Source: CALDTK01 sp041744755
GTDB taxonomy: Bacteria; Bacteroidota; Bacteroidia; Chitinophagales; Saprospiraceae
Assembly: GCA_041744755.1 (NCBI GenBank)
Contig: JBGTKC010000007.1
Span: forward strand, 1 to 64,000
Direction of reading: 5' to 3'
Length of the DNA: 64,000 nucleotides
Under the pieces are notes generated by a model, which did not search any database, had not been told where the DNA came from, and saw nothing but the letters and a program-made list of their open reading frames with translations. Below are positions 54,201 through 63,360 of this stretch, piece by piece; the stretch's first letter is position 1; every line of letters starts with the position of its first letter. The position numbers were made by a program, and so were the translations under genes.

Positions 54201-57200
54201 ATGACCAATAAGAAACGCCGTGGCAAGGGCGGTCCGTCCGACAAGGGCGGCGACAAGCTCACCGGCAAACAACTCCAGCAGTCGATCCTGCAACTGTTCC
54301 GCAGCAACCCGGAGCGCCGCTTCACGCCGAAGCAGATCATCCAACACCTCCAGCTCAAGAACAACAAGGACGCCGTCCGCTACGCGATCGAGCAACTCCA
54401 GGCTAACGGCAAGCTCAAGACCGTGCCCGCGCTCAAACTCAAGGAGGCCCCGCGCGAGCCGGACGCCGACCGCGATTTCAACCGCAACGCCACCCGCGAG
54501 ATCAATAGTGGCGCTCAACCGGCCCGCGCCAAGCGAGGCCGCCGCGACGACAGCACCAGCGATACCAACAACGGCCGTCGCTCCACCGCGAAAAGCGAAG
54601 ACACCGACCGCCGCACCACCCGCGGCCGCGGGGCCGACGACGCTTCTGATCGCCGCAAGAGTAGCACCGACGGCATCACCGACAACGGCAGCACCGACAA
54701 CGCCCGGGGCAACCGCCGCCCCGGTGGCTTCGCGAAGCCCGGTAGTGAGTCAAGCAACGACCGTCGCTCCGGCGGCAGCGAGCAGCGCAGCCGCGGCGGT
54801 CGCCAGTCCGCCGCCACCTCCGACGACGAGCTCACCGGCAAGCTCGACATGAGCCGCTCCGGCTCGGGCTACGTCATCGTCGAGGGCCGCGAACAGGACA
54901 TCTTTATTACCGCACGTAACCTCGGCGGCGCCATGAACGGCGACATCGTCCGCATCCGCACGTGGACACCCCGCGGCCGCAACAAGCCCGAGGGTGAAGT
55001 CCTGGAGGTCGTCACGCACGCCGTCGAATTCTTCCTCGGCACCTACCGCGACTCCCGCAACCGCGCCGTCGTGATCCCGGATCGCCTCGAGTACGATTTC
55101 GACATCGCCGTCATGCCGGACGACGCGATGGGCGCCTCCGACGGCGATAAGGTCGTGGTCCACATCGTCGAGTGGCCCGACCGCCCAGGTCGCAGCCTTC
55201 GCGGTCGCATCACCGAGGTGTTGGGCGCCACCGGCTCCACGGACATTGAGATGAAGGGCATCCTCATTAACCAGGGCTTCGACCTGCGCCACTCCGAGGA
55301 GGCCATGGCCGAGGCCGAGGCCATCTCCGAGACGATCGACCCCCAGGAGGCGAGCCGCCGCCTCGACCTGCGCGACGTGCTCACGTTCACGATCGACCCC
55401 TATGACGCCAAGGACTTCGACGACGCCCTCTCGTACCGGCGCCTCGACAACGGTAGGCTCGAGATCGGGGTCCACATCGCGGACGTGAGCCACTACGTCC
55501 AGCCCGGTTCGGCACTCGACAACGAGGCCGCCCGCTCGACCACTTCGGTTTACCTCGTGGACCGCGTCCTGCCGATGCTCCCGGAGAAGCTCTCCAACGG
55601 CGTCTGTAGCCTTCGCCCGAACGAGGACAAGTGTACCTTCTCGGCGATGTTCGAGTTCGACGACCGCCTTGCCATCAAGCGCACGTACTTCTCCAAAACC
55701 CTCACGCACTCCGATCGCCGCTTTACGTACGAGGAGGCGCAGGAGCTGATCGAGGGCAAATCCGACCCGCTCGGCGAGGTGATGTTGCACTGCAACGAGA
55801 TCGCCGGCAAGCTGCGCGCGCGCCGCTTCCGCAACGGCTCCATCGACTTCGACTCCGAGGAGGTCCGCTTCCGCCTCAGCGAGGACGGTGCCCCGCTCGA
55901 CGCTTACGTAAAGCCACGGCAGGACTCAAATATGCTGATCGAGGACTTTATGCTGCTGGCTAATCGGTCGGTGGCCGAGTTCATCGCGGATAAGTCGAGG
56001 AAGATCGAAATCCCCTTCCCGTACCGCGTCCACGACGAGCCCGACCCGGAGAAGATGGAGAACCTCGCCACGTTTGCGGCGCGCTTCGACATTAAGCTCG
56101 ACCTCACCACCCCGGCCAACATTTCGAAGAGCTACAACCGACTGCGTAAGCTCGCCAAGGAGCGCCCAGAGTTAGCCGTGTTGGGCCCGCTCGCCATCCG
56201 CACGATGGCCAAGGCCGAGTACACCACCGACAACATCGGCCACTACGGCCTCGCCTTCGAGCACTACACGCACTTCACGAGCCCGATCCGCCGCTACGCC
56301 GACGTGCTCGTCCACCGCATCCTCGAGCGCAACTTGGCCAAGCAGGAGTACCGTCTCGACAAGGACTGGCTCGAGGACAACTGCCGCCACATCTCCGAGC
56401 GCGAGCGCGCCGCCGTCAAGGCCGAGCGCGAGTCGACGAGCTACTTCCAGGTGCTCTACATCAAGGACCACGTCGGAGAGGAGTTCGACGGCACCGTCGC
56501 CGGCATTATCGAGCGCGGGGTGTTCGTGAGCCTGATCGACAACTACTGCGAGGGTTTCGTGCCCTTCCAGCACATGGACGAGCGCTACGAGCTCGGCGCC
56601 GATCGCCTCGTCGCCACGGCCGTGAAGTCGGGTAGTAAGCTGCAGATGGGCAGCAACGTCCGCGTGCAAATCGTGAGCGCCGACCTAGACTCGCGCCGCA
56701 TCGAGATGAGCTTGGTGGCGAATTATGGACACGAGCACCATCCGGGGCGCAAGCCTTCGGTGAGGCAAGAAGTCCTCACCGAGGCTGTCGATCCGGAGGC
56801 GGTGATGAAGACCGAGCACGCGCGAGGGCGGCGGAGAGGTGCGGCTGTGCCTGTGGAGGGTCCAGCTTCCGCCAAAACGGAGGACAAGGCGGCCAAAGCC
56901 ACGCCGAAGAAATCGACGGGCAAGGCATCGTCAAGTAAGTCCAGGTCTAAGTCTAAGGCGGCTTCCGCCAAAACTGAGGACGCGGCTTCGGGTGGGGCTG
57001 AGCAGGAAAAGCCGAAAGCAACTAAGTCAACCACCAGCAAGACTGCTGTTACGAAAGATAAAGGTGCGGCTTCCGCCAAGAGCAGTGGGGCCGCCTCCGC
57101 CAAACCCGAAAGTGCTCCTACCGTCGTAGTTGCGCCTGCGCCTGTGGAGCCGATCGAGGGTAAGCCTGCGGCTAAAACGATGCCGGAGAAAAAGCCAGCA

Positions 57201-57539
57201 GCTAAGAAGCCTGTCATCAAGAAAGCGCCTGCGAAAGCGAGCGCTGCAAAGACCACCGTTGCGAAAGCCACCGGCGATAAGGCAGCTCCCTCCGAGGACA
57301 GTGTGTCTGAAGCAAGCACGCCCGCCAAGCCTGCCGCCAAGAAAGAGCTGGCCAAGCCTCGTGCTACTAAAGCGACTACTGCAAAGACGAGCACTGCCAA
57401 AGCACCTGCTGCGAATTCTGCAAGTGCGAAGGCGGTAACTGCAAAAGCAAAGCCTGCCGTGAAAGCTGGCGCCGATAAGAAGCCGGCTGCGGGTCGGGCG
57501 ACAAAGTCTTCGAAGAAGGAGGATGAGATTATGGAATGA
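54201..57539 (+). CDS. rnr: Ribonuclease R with long disordered extensions
   Basis: This 1112-residue RNase II/R family exoribonuclease has an N-terminal helix-turn-helix (QQSILQLFRSNPERRFTPKQIIQHL), then a basic low-complexity insert (about 85-205). Cold-shock domains come next, then the RNB core with the metal site TIDPYDAKDFDDALSYRR near residue 395 and HYTHFTSPIRRYADVLVHR near 690. An S1 domain follows (EFDGTVAGIIERGVFVSLIDNYCEGFVPF). The last roughly 270 residues are a Lys/Ala/Thr/Ser tail resembling histone H1. Usual family members are about 700-850 residues. It degrades structured RNA 3' to 5'. Motif copies occur only in the tail (56864, 56960, plus decayed forms), none in the core. 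Confidence 0.95.
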   Translation: MTNKKRRGKGGPSDKGGDKLTGKQLQQSILQLFRSNPERRFTPKQIIQHLQLKNNKDAVRYAIEQLQANGKLKTVPALKLKEAPREPDADRDFNRNATREINSGAQPARAKRGRRDDSTSDTNNGRRSTAKSEDTDRRTTRGRGADDASDRRKSSTDGITDNGSTDNARGNRRPGGFAKPGSESSNDRRSGGSEQRSRGGRQSAATSDDELTGKLDMSRSGSGYVIVEGREQDIFITARNLGGAMNGDIVRIRTWTPRGRNKPEGEVLEVVTHAVEFFLGTYRDSRNRAVVIPDRLEYDFDIAVMPDDAMGASDGDKVVVHIVEWPDRPGRSLRGRITEVLGATGSTDIEMKGILINQGFDLRHSEEAMAEAEAISETIDPQEASRRLDLRDVLTFTIDPYDAKDFDDALSYRRLDNGRLEIGVHIADVSHYVQPGSALDNEAARSTTSVYLVDRVLPMLPEKLSNGVCSLRPNEDKCTFSAMFEFDDRLAIKRTYFSKTLTHSDRRFTYEEAQELIEGKSDPLGEVMLHCNEIAGKLRARRFRNGSIDFDSEEVRFRLSEDGAPLDAYVKPRQDSNMLIEDFMLLANRSVAEFIADKSRKIEIPFPYRVHDEPDPEKMENLATFAARFDIKLDLTTPANISKSYNRLRKLAKERPELAVLGPLAIRTMAKAEYTTDNIGHYGLAFEHYTHFTSPIRRYADVLVHRILERNLAKQEYRLDKDWLEDNCRHISERERAAVKAERESTSYFQVLYIKDHVGEEFDGTVAGIIERGVFVSLIDNYCEGFVPFQHMDERYELGADRLVATAVKSGSKLQMGSNVRVQIVSADLDSRRIEMSLVANYGHEHHPGRKPSVRQEVLTEAVDPEAVMKTEHARGRRRGAAVPVEGPASAKTEDKAAKATPKKSTGKASSSKSRSKSKAASAKTEDAASGGAEQEKPKATKSTTSKTAVTKDKGAASAKSSGAASAKPESAPTVVVAPAPVEPIEGKPAAKTMPEKKPAAKKPVIKKAPAKASAAKTTVAKATGDKAAPSEDSVSEASTPAKPAAKKELAKPRATKATTAKTSTAKAPAANSASAKAVTAKAKPAVKAGADKKPAAGRATKSSKKEDEIME

Positions 57540-57540
57540 G

Positions 57541-57863
57541 CTTCAAGGCCAGCTATCGATTAGGGGGCAGTTACACTCGCGTGTTTTTAAGTCAAAGATC
57601 TCAGAACGGGCACCAAAGCGAAATTAGTAAAACGCCATAGCTGATCGAGCAATGTCTGTGCGTCTGTGTGCGCTGTTGGGGAAGGCGATCGTCTTCTAGT
57701 TGTATGGTACGGGATCCAACGGCTAAAGTATCTCTTTCTTATAGCCTTGGTAAGGGGTTTCTGAGAGATAGGTTAGCAGAACTAGCGAAAGAGGTCAGTC
57801 CTCTTCTAACTGCGAGTTTGACTTGCGTTCGCGGTTAGTTAGGTTAGCTACAATCTTGCAATT
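57541..57863. other. Intergenic region, convergent, low GC
   Basis: These 323 bases separate rnr from a leftward small gene. The base composition drops visibly here and stays lower to about 59.3 kb. The region contains a hairpin at 57806-57838 and no gene. Confidence 0.55.
57806..57838. terminator. Candidate bidirectional terminator/hairpin after rnr
   Basis: A 10-bp stem (CTAACTGCGA at 57806-57815 with TCGCGGTTAG at 57829-57838, one G-T pair) has a 13-base loop and lies between convergent genes. The following T run is weak, so terminator activity is uncertain. Confidence 0.4.
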
Positions 57864-58148
57864 TTACAGCCATACTATATGACGCATCAGCGGATCTAGC
57901 GAAATCATGCCTGGCTCCGGTTTAAAGCTTGTGTCTACTATGAGCAGATATAGAGCTGGTAAGCGACTTACGTGAACTACCGCTCGACTAAGACTTATGC
58001 CTCCGTAGTAAACAGCAAAATCTTCTAGCGCGCTTCGCGTGTTGCAATCTTCCCGTAATGGAATCCGTTGACACACCGAACAAAATTGATTCACCAAGAA
58101 GATTGCTATAACGGTTAGCGTAAGGTGCTTTTTGATGACTTTATTCAT
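57864..58148 (-). CDS. Small exported hypothetical protein
   Basis: ATG 58148 (NKVIKKHLTLTVIAIFLVNQFCS) gives a typical signal peptide; an in-frame ATG at 58175 would add nine residues. The mature part (about 70 residues) has several Cys (CSVC, CNTR), suggesting disulfides. It follows the 222-residue secreted protein gene by 39 bases in the same direction. Its A+T content is higher than the window average. Family not recognised. Confidence 0.5.
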   Translation of the reverse strand: MNKVIKKHLTLTVIAIFLVNQFCSVCQRIPLREDCNTRSALEDFAVYYGGISLSRAVVHVSRLPALYLLIVDTSFKPEPGMISLDPLMRHIVWL

Positions 58149-58187
58149 TCGTTGAAGTCCATTCCGAAAGTTCATATCAGTGAATAG

Positions 58188-58856
58188 TTAGTCTGCAGCG
58201 TTCAGGAGAACTAGATACTTAAGAAAGACATCCTGATCGGAGGGTTCTCCCTCTGCAATGTACTGGCTTAGGATAGTTGGATTTTCTGCTAGCAGTCCTT
58301 TAAGCACGTCACGTGAAACTGTACTAATCTGATTATTTTCTTTGTCAATGACATAAATGAATCTCAGCATCGCGAGTTTCGCGCCTTGTATACCGCCTCC
58401 GACTGGCCCCAGTAAATAGCCCAATTGGGCTCGGTTTTTCAATTGCTCCTTCTGGATCTTGGAATCCATGGATAAACCTGCCTTAATTACTACAAACTTG
58501 CCATCGCTCAATACCGGGGCATACCAGTACTGCACCTTGTATCGAAAACCATTGATGTACAAAGAGTCTCCGTCCGAGTAGGCCAGATAATCGTTCTTAA
58601 TCGCTTTTTTAGTTATTGATTCATCGGTTGCAGATAACTTGTAGTCGTTACCTCCGTTCATCTTGATATCGCCATCCGTCCGGCGTTCTACCTCAAGCTC
58701 GGCAGCGGACGCTGGATTCTTCGCCATGAGTTGTTCGAACGACGTATAAACGCCTTTGGGGTAGGTAGGCGACTGGGCGAAAGCCAGGTTGCCGAGTAAG
58801 CTCACGCAGGCTAGTAGTGCTAGGCTGATGCTAGGTCTCAAAATCTTCTGGCTCAT
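58188..58856 (-). CDS. Secreted hypothetical protein, DUF6563-like, 222 aa
   Basis: The signal peptide is ISLALLACVSLLGNLAFAQ. The mature sequence, with GVYTSFEQLMAKNPASAAELEVERRT, YKLSATDESITKKAIKNDYLAYSDGDSLYINGF and later AKLAMLRFIYVIDKENNQI, resembles small exported Bacteroidota proteins grouped as DUF6563. Function unknown. It is probably co-transcribed with the following small gene. The region has lower GC than its surroundings and no complete hairpin-motif copy, hinting at later acquisition. Confidence 0.65.
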   Translation of the reverse strand: MSQKILRPSISLALLACVSLLGNLAFAQSPTYPKGVYTSFEQLMAKNPASAAELEVERRTDGDIKMNGGNDYKLSATDESITKKAIKNDYLAYSDGDSLYINGFRYKVQYWYAPVLSDGKFVVIKAGLSMDSKIQKEQLKNRAQLGYLLGPVGGGIQGAKLAMLRFIYVIDKENNQISTVSRDVLKGLLAENPTILSQYIAEGEPSDQDVFLKYLVLLNAAD

Positions 58857-59732
58857 TGTATTTACTATTTCCGATAAATGTACTGCATACCTACTTCGGC
58901 CACTCGATCATTTTCGGCGGTAATCTTAAATGGTCTCTAGCACTGCAAGAAAAACCGGTCAAATGGCTGATAACCAATGGACTGAAGGGCTGCTCTTTGT
59001 CTGGCCTACCGCTTCAATGCACCTTTACACGCTGCTTCGGCGCTCAAAGCAGCATTTTGTCCCACCTACGTGGGACTACTCGCCTGCGTCCTCTATTATG
59101 GCCGATACCTCAGCGCCAGTAAGGAAGATGAGGCCAATCTCGGCTATTGGGTGGACGACGAGCTAGCTTCATCCTTTTTCGGATAGTTAAGCTATGTGAG
59201 CACACATTAGGACAAAACGTCAAGAAGCCGCCTCGAGCCAAAGGTGCGAAGTCGAACACTCCTCTGCAACTCCAGCGCAGTCGAACGACGTAGAGCTAGG
59301 ATGCAACCCTAGGAGATTAGAGCAGGAACTTACAGCCGCACTCCCCTTATCTCAAGCCGCATTCTGCCCACAACGCCGTAGCTCGACGTAGCGTGCCCCC
59401 CGAAAAGCCTCTCCGCCCTCGGTGCCGAAGCGTAGCGCCTCCCCACCTCGGTGCTAAACGCCTTTACACCGAGCGAAGCGCCCGCATAGCCGAGCACCCC
59501 AAGGCGGGCCAAAGCAACGAAGCAATCAGGCCAAGGCCCCTCGCCGCTCCCTCAAGGGCTGCCCCCGAATCGGGCGGAGTCGATTGCCGTGAACCTAGGA
59601 TGTAACCGTAGGTATATGAACCACATCTTACGTGGGCGCAACAGAGCAGAGCTCCAAACCCCTCCACCCGCAAAAATCCCCCCCAACACACTAACTAGCC
59701 TTCCCTTAGCGCCTCCCTACCCTCCAACGCCC
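58857..59732. other. 876-bp region without a convincing gene
   Basis: The first half is low-GC and the second half is GC-rich with repeated words around CTCGGTG and GAAGCG. Short frames are present on both strands but have no domain, start context or composition that would support a gene. It contains a stable hairpin at 59447-59473 and a direct pair of similar words (CCCTCGGTGCCGAAGCG near 59417, CACCTCGGTGCTAAACG near 59445). Confidence 0.5.
59447..59473. repeat. Structured intergenic element (11-bp hairpin)
   Basis: CTCGGTG-(C)-TAAA at 59447-59458 pairs with TTTACACCGAG at 59463-59473: 11 pairs, one bulged C and a CGCC loop. The neighbouring sequence repeats the CTCGGTG word upstream. It may be part of an intergenic repeat family or a small RNA; this is not established. 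Confidence 0.45.
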
Positions 59733-61178
59733 ATGCCCACACGCCACGCGCGCCTCGTGCCACCACGGTCGTTCGAGCCCGACGCGCACTACTACCCCAA
59801 GGCCCTCAACGCCACCATCCACCCGATGGTCAACTTCTTCCTCAACCTCGAGGAGGAGCGCATCGTCACCCGCTACTGCCACCTCAATCCGCAGGTCGAC
59901 CGCGCCGTCCTCCACGAGGTCCTCGCCACCCGTTGCAAACACTTCCACTGGGCCGGGGCCGACCTCATCAACGTAACCAGCGCCGAGGGCAAACGCCAGA
60001 TGGTCATCATCGAGAACAACTCCTGCCCCTCGGGACAGAAGTCGATGCCGCTCCAGGACGACCACCAGGAGCAGGGCGGCTACAAGGTGCTGGTCGAGCG
60101 CACCCTCGCCCCTCTGCTACGCAACAAGCGCGGCGTCGAGGGCAGCGTGGCGGTGATCTACGACAAGAATTACATGGAGGCCTCCGGCTACGTGGCCGCG
60201 CTCGCCGACGCGCTGGGCGAACCGATTTTTTTCGCCGAGTGCCACCACGACGATCCCGATGTCCCCCTGCGCTGGGACGACGGCGTCATGCACCTCCGCG
60301 ACGAGGCCGGGGCCTGGCACCCGATCAGCGGCGTGTTCCGCTACGTCACCCAGAAGCCTTGGGCGCTGCTGCCGATCCACTCCAAGACCCGCGTCATCAA
60401 TCCCACCGTCGCCTGCATCGCCGGCGGGCGCAACAAAATGGTGGCCGCGAAGGCCTACGATCTCTACAACGGCAAACTCGCCGGCTCCGGGCTCGCCATC
60501 CGTACCCCTGATACGATCCGCGACGTGACCAAGGAGGAGATCCCGCGCTGGGTCGAGCACTTCGGTGGCCAGGCCGTTATCAAGATTCCGTACTCCAACG
60601 CCGGCCAGGGCGTCTTCACGATCGTGCAGCCCCACGAACTCACGGCCTTCATGGCGCGCGACTTCCCCTACGCGCGCTTCATCGTCCAGAGCCTCATCGG
60701 TAACTACCACTGGTCCTCGACTACGCCCTCCGGCAGACTCTACCACGTCGGTACGGTGCCCTCGTCGAAGGGCAGCACCTACGTCAGCGACATCCGCGTC
60801 ATGGTGTCGAGCACCAAGGCCGGCATCCGCCCGATCTGTGTATACGGGCGCCGAGCGGCCAAACCTCTGCTCGACGCCCTGGCCGACGCCACCGATAGCT
60901 GGGAGATGCTCGGCACCAACCTCTCCTACAAGAAGCCGGACGGCACCTCCGACACAGATACCTCGCGCCTCGTCCTCATGGACCGCCGCGACTTCAACAA
61001 ACTCGGTATCGCCCTCGACGACCTCATCGAGGGCTACATCCAGACGGTGCTCTCGACCCTCGCCATCGACGATATTTGCCAACTTCTCTTCACGAAACAA
61101 GGCCGCTTTCGCCAGCGACTCTTCACGAGCCTCAACGACGACCCCGTCCTCCTCGGCGAGATCCTCATCCACGCATGA
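59733..61178 (+). CDS. ATP-grasp-like ligase, 481 aa
   Basis: The start ATG 59733 gives MPTRHARLVPPRSFEPDAHYYPKALN. The protein has ATP-grasp character in its second half: GGQAVIKIPYSNAGQGVFTIV (ATP lysine and Gly-rich loop), YARFIVQSLIGNYHWS and VSDIRVMVSS. The first half carries QMVIIENNSCPSGQKSMPL. It probably makes an amide bond using an acyl-phosphate intermediate; substrates are unknown. Its stop overlaps the start of a second ATP-grasp gene (ATGA), so the two are coupled. A hydrolase gene follows. Confidence 0.7.
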   Translation: MPTRHARLVPPRSFEPDAHYYPKALNATIHPMVNFFLNLEEERIVTRYCHLNPQVDRAVLHEVLATRCKHFHWAGADLINVTSAEGKRQMVIIENNSCPSGQKSMPLQDDHQEQGGYKVLVERTLAPLLRNKRGVEGSVAVIYDKNYMEASGYVAALADALGEPIFFAECHHDDPDVPLRWDDGVMHLRDEAGAWHPISGVFRYVTQKPWALLPIHSKTRVINPTVACIAGGRNKMVAAKAYDLYNGKLAGSGLAIRTPDTIRDVTKEEIPRWVEHFGGQAVIKIPYSNAGQGVFTIVQPHELTAFMARDFPYARFIVQSLIGNYHWSSTTPSGRLYHVGTVPSSKGSTYVSDIRVMVSSTKAGIRPICVYGRRAAKPLLDALADATDSWEMLGTNLSYKKPDGTSDTDTSRLVLMDRRDFNKLGIALDDLIEGYIQTVLSTLAIDDICQLLFTKQGRFRQRLFTSLNDDPVLLGEILIHA

Positions 61179-62215
61179 GGCTCCTCGTCCTCACCGACCA
61201 CCGCGGCCACACGGTCAACAATTCGGTCTACGGCCTCGTGCGCGAGATGCTGGCTGATGGGCGGGCCACCGAGATCCGCGTGGCGTCGCGGGGGACGGTG
61301 GCCAACCGCGACTTCTTCGAGACGACGGTCATCCAAGAGGGCGATAACGAGCGCGTTGCGCAGACCCATGTTTACGCCGTCTTAGCGCAACCCGATTTTG
61401 CCTTCGCCAGCGGCCCGGATTCAGCTTTCGCCAAAACGCTCCTCCCCACGCCCATCGACTGGCCGGATGTCATCTGGCTTCGGGTCCCGCATCCGGTTCC
61501 CCCTCACTGGGGGGGCTTCCTGCGCTCGGTCTTCGGCAACCGGCCGATCTTCAACAGGCCCGATGGGGTCGAACTCACCACGGACAAATCTTGGCTCCTC
61601 CAGGTGCCGGAACTCTGCGCACCGATTGCACTGTGCGAAACCCCGGAACAGATCGCGGCTTTCGCCAAAACCCGCGACGCCGTCCTCAAACCACTGCGCG
61701 GCTACGGCGGCCAGGGTATCGCCCGCATCCTCGACGGCGAGGTGACCCTCGACGGAGAGACGTCTCCACTCAAAACCTGGCTCGCAACCCCTATTGCTCG
61801 CCGCCGCTACCTCGCCATGCAGTACCTGCCCCGCGTCACCGAGGGCGACAAACGCATCGTCGTCGTCGGCGACGCCATCATCGGCGCTGTGCTCCGGGTC
61901 CCGCGCGAAGGACAGTGGCTCGCCAATGTTTCGCAGGGGGCCATCGCCGAAGCCTGTGATGTAAGTTTTGCCGAAAGGCGCATCGTCGACACGCTCAGCG
62001 CAAAGCTCACGCCTCTCGGCGTCGTCATGTTCGGCGTCGACACCATCGTCGGCCCCGACGGCGAGCGCCTCCTCAGCGAGGTCAACACGATGAGCGTCGG
62101 CGGCCTCCTCGACCTCGCCCCCACCAACGGCGAGACTGCCGTCGCCCGCGCCGCCCGCCTCCTCCTCGACACCTTTACCATATCCCTCCATCCAACACCA
62201 GCCCCGCGTCTCTAA
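61175..62215 (+). CDS. ATP-grasp ligase, glutathione synthetase/RimK-like
   Basis: The protein has 346 residues. N-terminal pre-ATP-grasp segment: MRLLVLTDHRGHTVNNSVYG. Central landmarks: DKSWLLQVPELCAPIALCETPEQI, then AVLKPLRGYGGQGIARI (ATP-binding lysine plus glycine loop). The C-terminal metal site is VVMFGVDTIVG...LLSEVNTMSVGGL, close to glutathione synthetase GshB (FVGIDVIG, EINVTSP). The true substrate may differ from gamma-glutamylcysteine. It is coupled to the preceding ATP-grasp gene. Three motif copies: 61423 and 61657 (both AFAKT) and 61965 (SFAER). Confidence 0.8.
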   Translation: MRLLVLTDHRGHTVNNSVYGLVREMLADGRATEIRVASRGTVANRDFFETTVIQEGDNERVAQTHVYAVLAQPDFAFASGPDSAFAKTLLPTPIDWPDVIWLRVPHPVPPHWGGFLRSVFGNRPIFNRPDGVELTTDKSWLLQVPELCAPIALCETPEQIAAFAKTRDAVLKPLRGYGGQGIARILDGEVTLDGETSPLKTWLATPIARRRYLAMQYLPRVTEGDKRIVVVGDAIIGAVLRVPREGQWLANVSQGAIAEACDVSFAERRIVDTLSAKLTPLGVVMFGVDTIVGPDGERLLSEVNTMSVGGLLDLAPTNGETAVARAARLLLDTFTISLHPTPAPRL

Positions 62216-62357
62216 GCGCACAGCGTCAAGCCACTACCGGCAATCCCATTGCAAAAGCCTCCGCGCCTCTGCGCCTCTGCGTTAAGCTAACTCCCCAGCG
62301 GGGCCCCAACCCCATTGTGTCGTTGCAGGCGCGGAAGCTCGGCCCCAAAAACACCCC

Positions 62358-63341
62358 ATGACCCAAAACCCCTTTCCCCACACGCCCGACGCCCAGTTCG
62401 TCAACGAACTCGATCTTAACGATGTGCCCCGCGGCACAGTCAGCAAGCTCCTCCTCCACATCGTGACGAATGGTATGGCGCAGCCGATTTACGTACCCGT
62501 TATCGTCGTGCGCGGTCTCGAGGATGGACCGGTGGTCGGGATCACGGCCGCCGTGCACGGCAATGAGCTCAACGGTATACCGGTGATTCAACAGGTGGTG
62601 GCGGCGCTCGACCCGCAGACCTTGAGGGGGACGGTGGTGGGGGTGCCCGGCGTCAACATCCCCTCCTTACTCCAGCGCCAGCGCCGCTTCGTCGACGGGA
62701 CCGACCTCAACCACATCATGCCCGGCCGCGCCAACGGTTCCGTCGCCCAGGTGTACGCCTACCGTATCGTCGACCGGATCGTGCAGCACTTCGACTACCT
62801 CTTCGACCTCCACACGGCTAGCAATGGCCGCGTCAACAGCTACTACATCCGCGCGGATATGGACAACCCAAAGGTCCGCGACATGGTCGAGAACCAGGGC
62901 GCGCAGATCGTGGTCCACAATCCCCCGGGCGACGGTACGCTGCGCGGGGCGGCGGCGGACCTGAAGATCCCCGCCATCACCCTCGAGGTCGGCAACCCCA
63001 ACCTCTTCCAGCGCGACATGATCCTGTCCACGTCCCTCGGGATCCTCAACTACCTCAAGACCCTCGGGATGCACGGCGGGGCCCTGGCGCCCCCGAAGTA
63101 CGACATGGTCCTGTGCCACCACTCCTACTGGCTCTACGCCGATACGGGTGGCCTGCTCACGATCAAACCCAAGATCACGCAGGCGATCAAGGCCGGGGAG
63201 ACCTACGCCGAGCTACTCAATCCCTTCGGCGACATCATCCGTACCTACGAGGCGCCGGAGGACGGGATTATTATTGGGCGCAGCGTGTACCCGGTGTGCC
63301 AGACGGGGGGGCGGCTGGTTCACTTAGGGATCGTGAAATGA
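62358..63341 (+). CDS. Succinylglutamate desuccinylase/aspartoacylase family hydrolase
   Basis: This 327-residue zinc hydrolase has metal ligands in AVHGNELNGIPV (HxxE) and LFDLHTAS (His), with RRFVDGTDLNHIMPG in between, as in AstE/AspA-type enzymes. It ends with a beta-barrel-like segment (AGETYAELLNPFGDIIRTYEAPEDGIIIGRSVYPV). It would hydrolyse an N-acyl-amino acid or related amide. Together with the two ATP-grasp ligases upstream it could release, recycle or trim the same amide product (inference). No hairpin-motif copy. Confidence 0.85.
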   Translation: MTQNPFPHTPDAQFVNELDLNDVPRGTVSKLLLHIVTNGMAQPIYVPVIVVRGLEDGPVVGITAAVHGNELNGIPVIQQVVAALDPQTLRGTVVGVPGVNIPSLLQRQRRFVDGTDLNHIMPGRANGSVAQVYAYRIVDRIVQHFDYLFDLHTASNGRVNSYYIRADMDNPKVRDMVENQGAQIVVHNPPGDGTLRGAAADLKIPAITLEVGNPNLFQRDMILSTSLGILNYLKTLGMHGGALAPPKYDMVLCHHSYWLYADTGGLLTIKPKITQAIKAGETYAELLNPFGDIIRTYEAPEDGIIIGRSVYPVCQTGGRLVHLGIVK

Positions 63342-63360
63342 TGAGGTGCGAACCGCGAGC

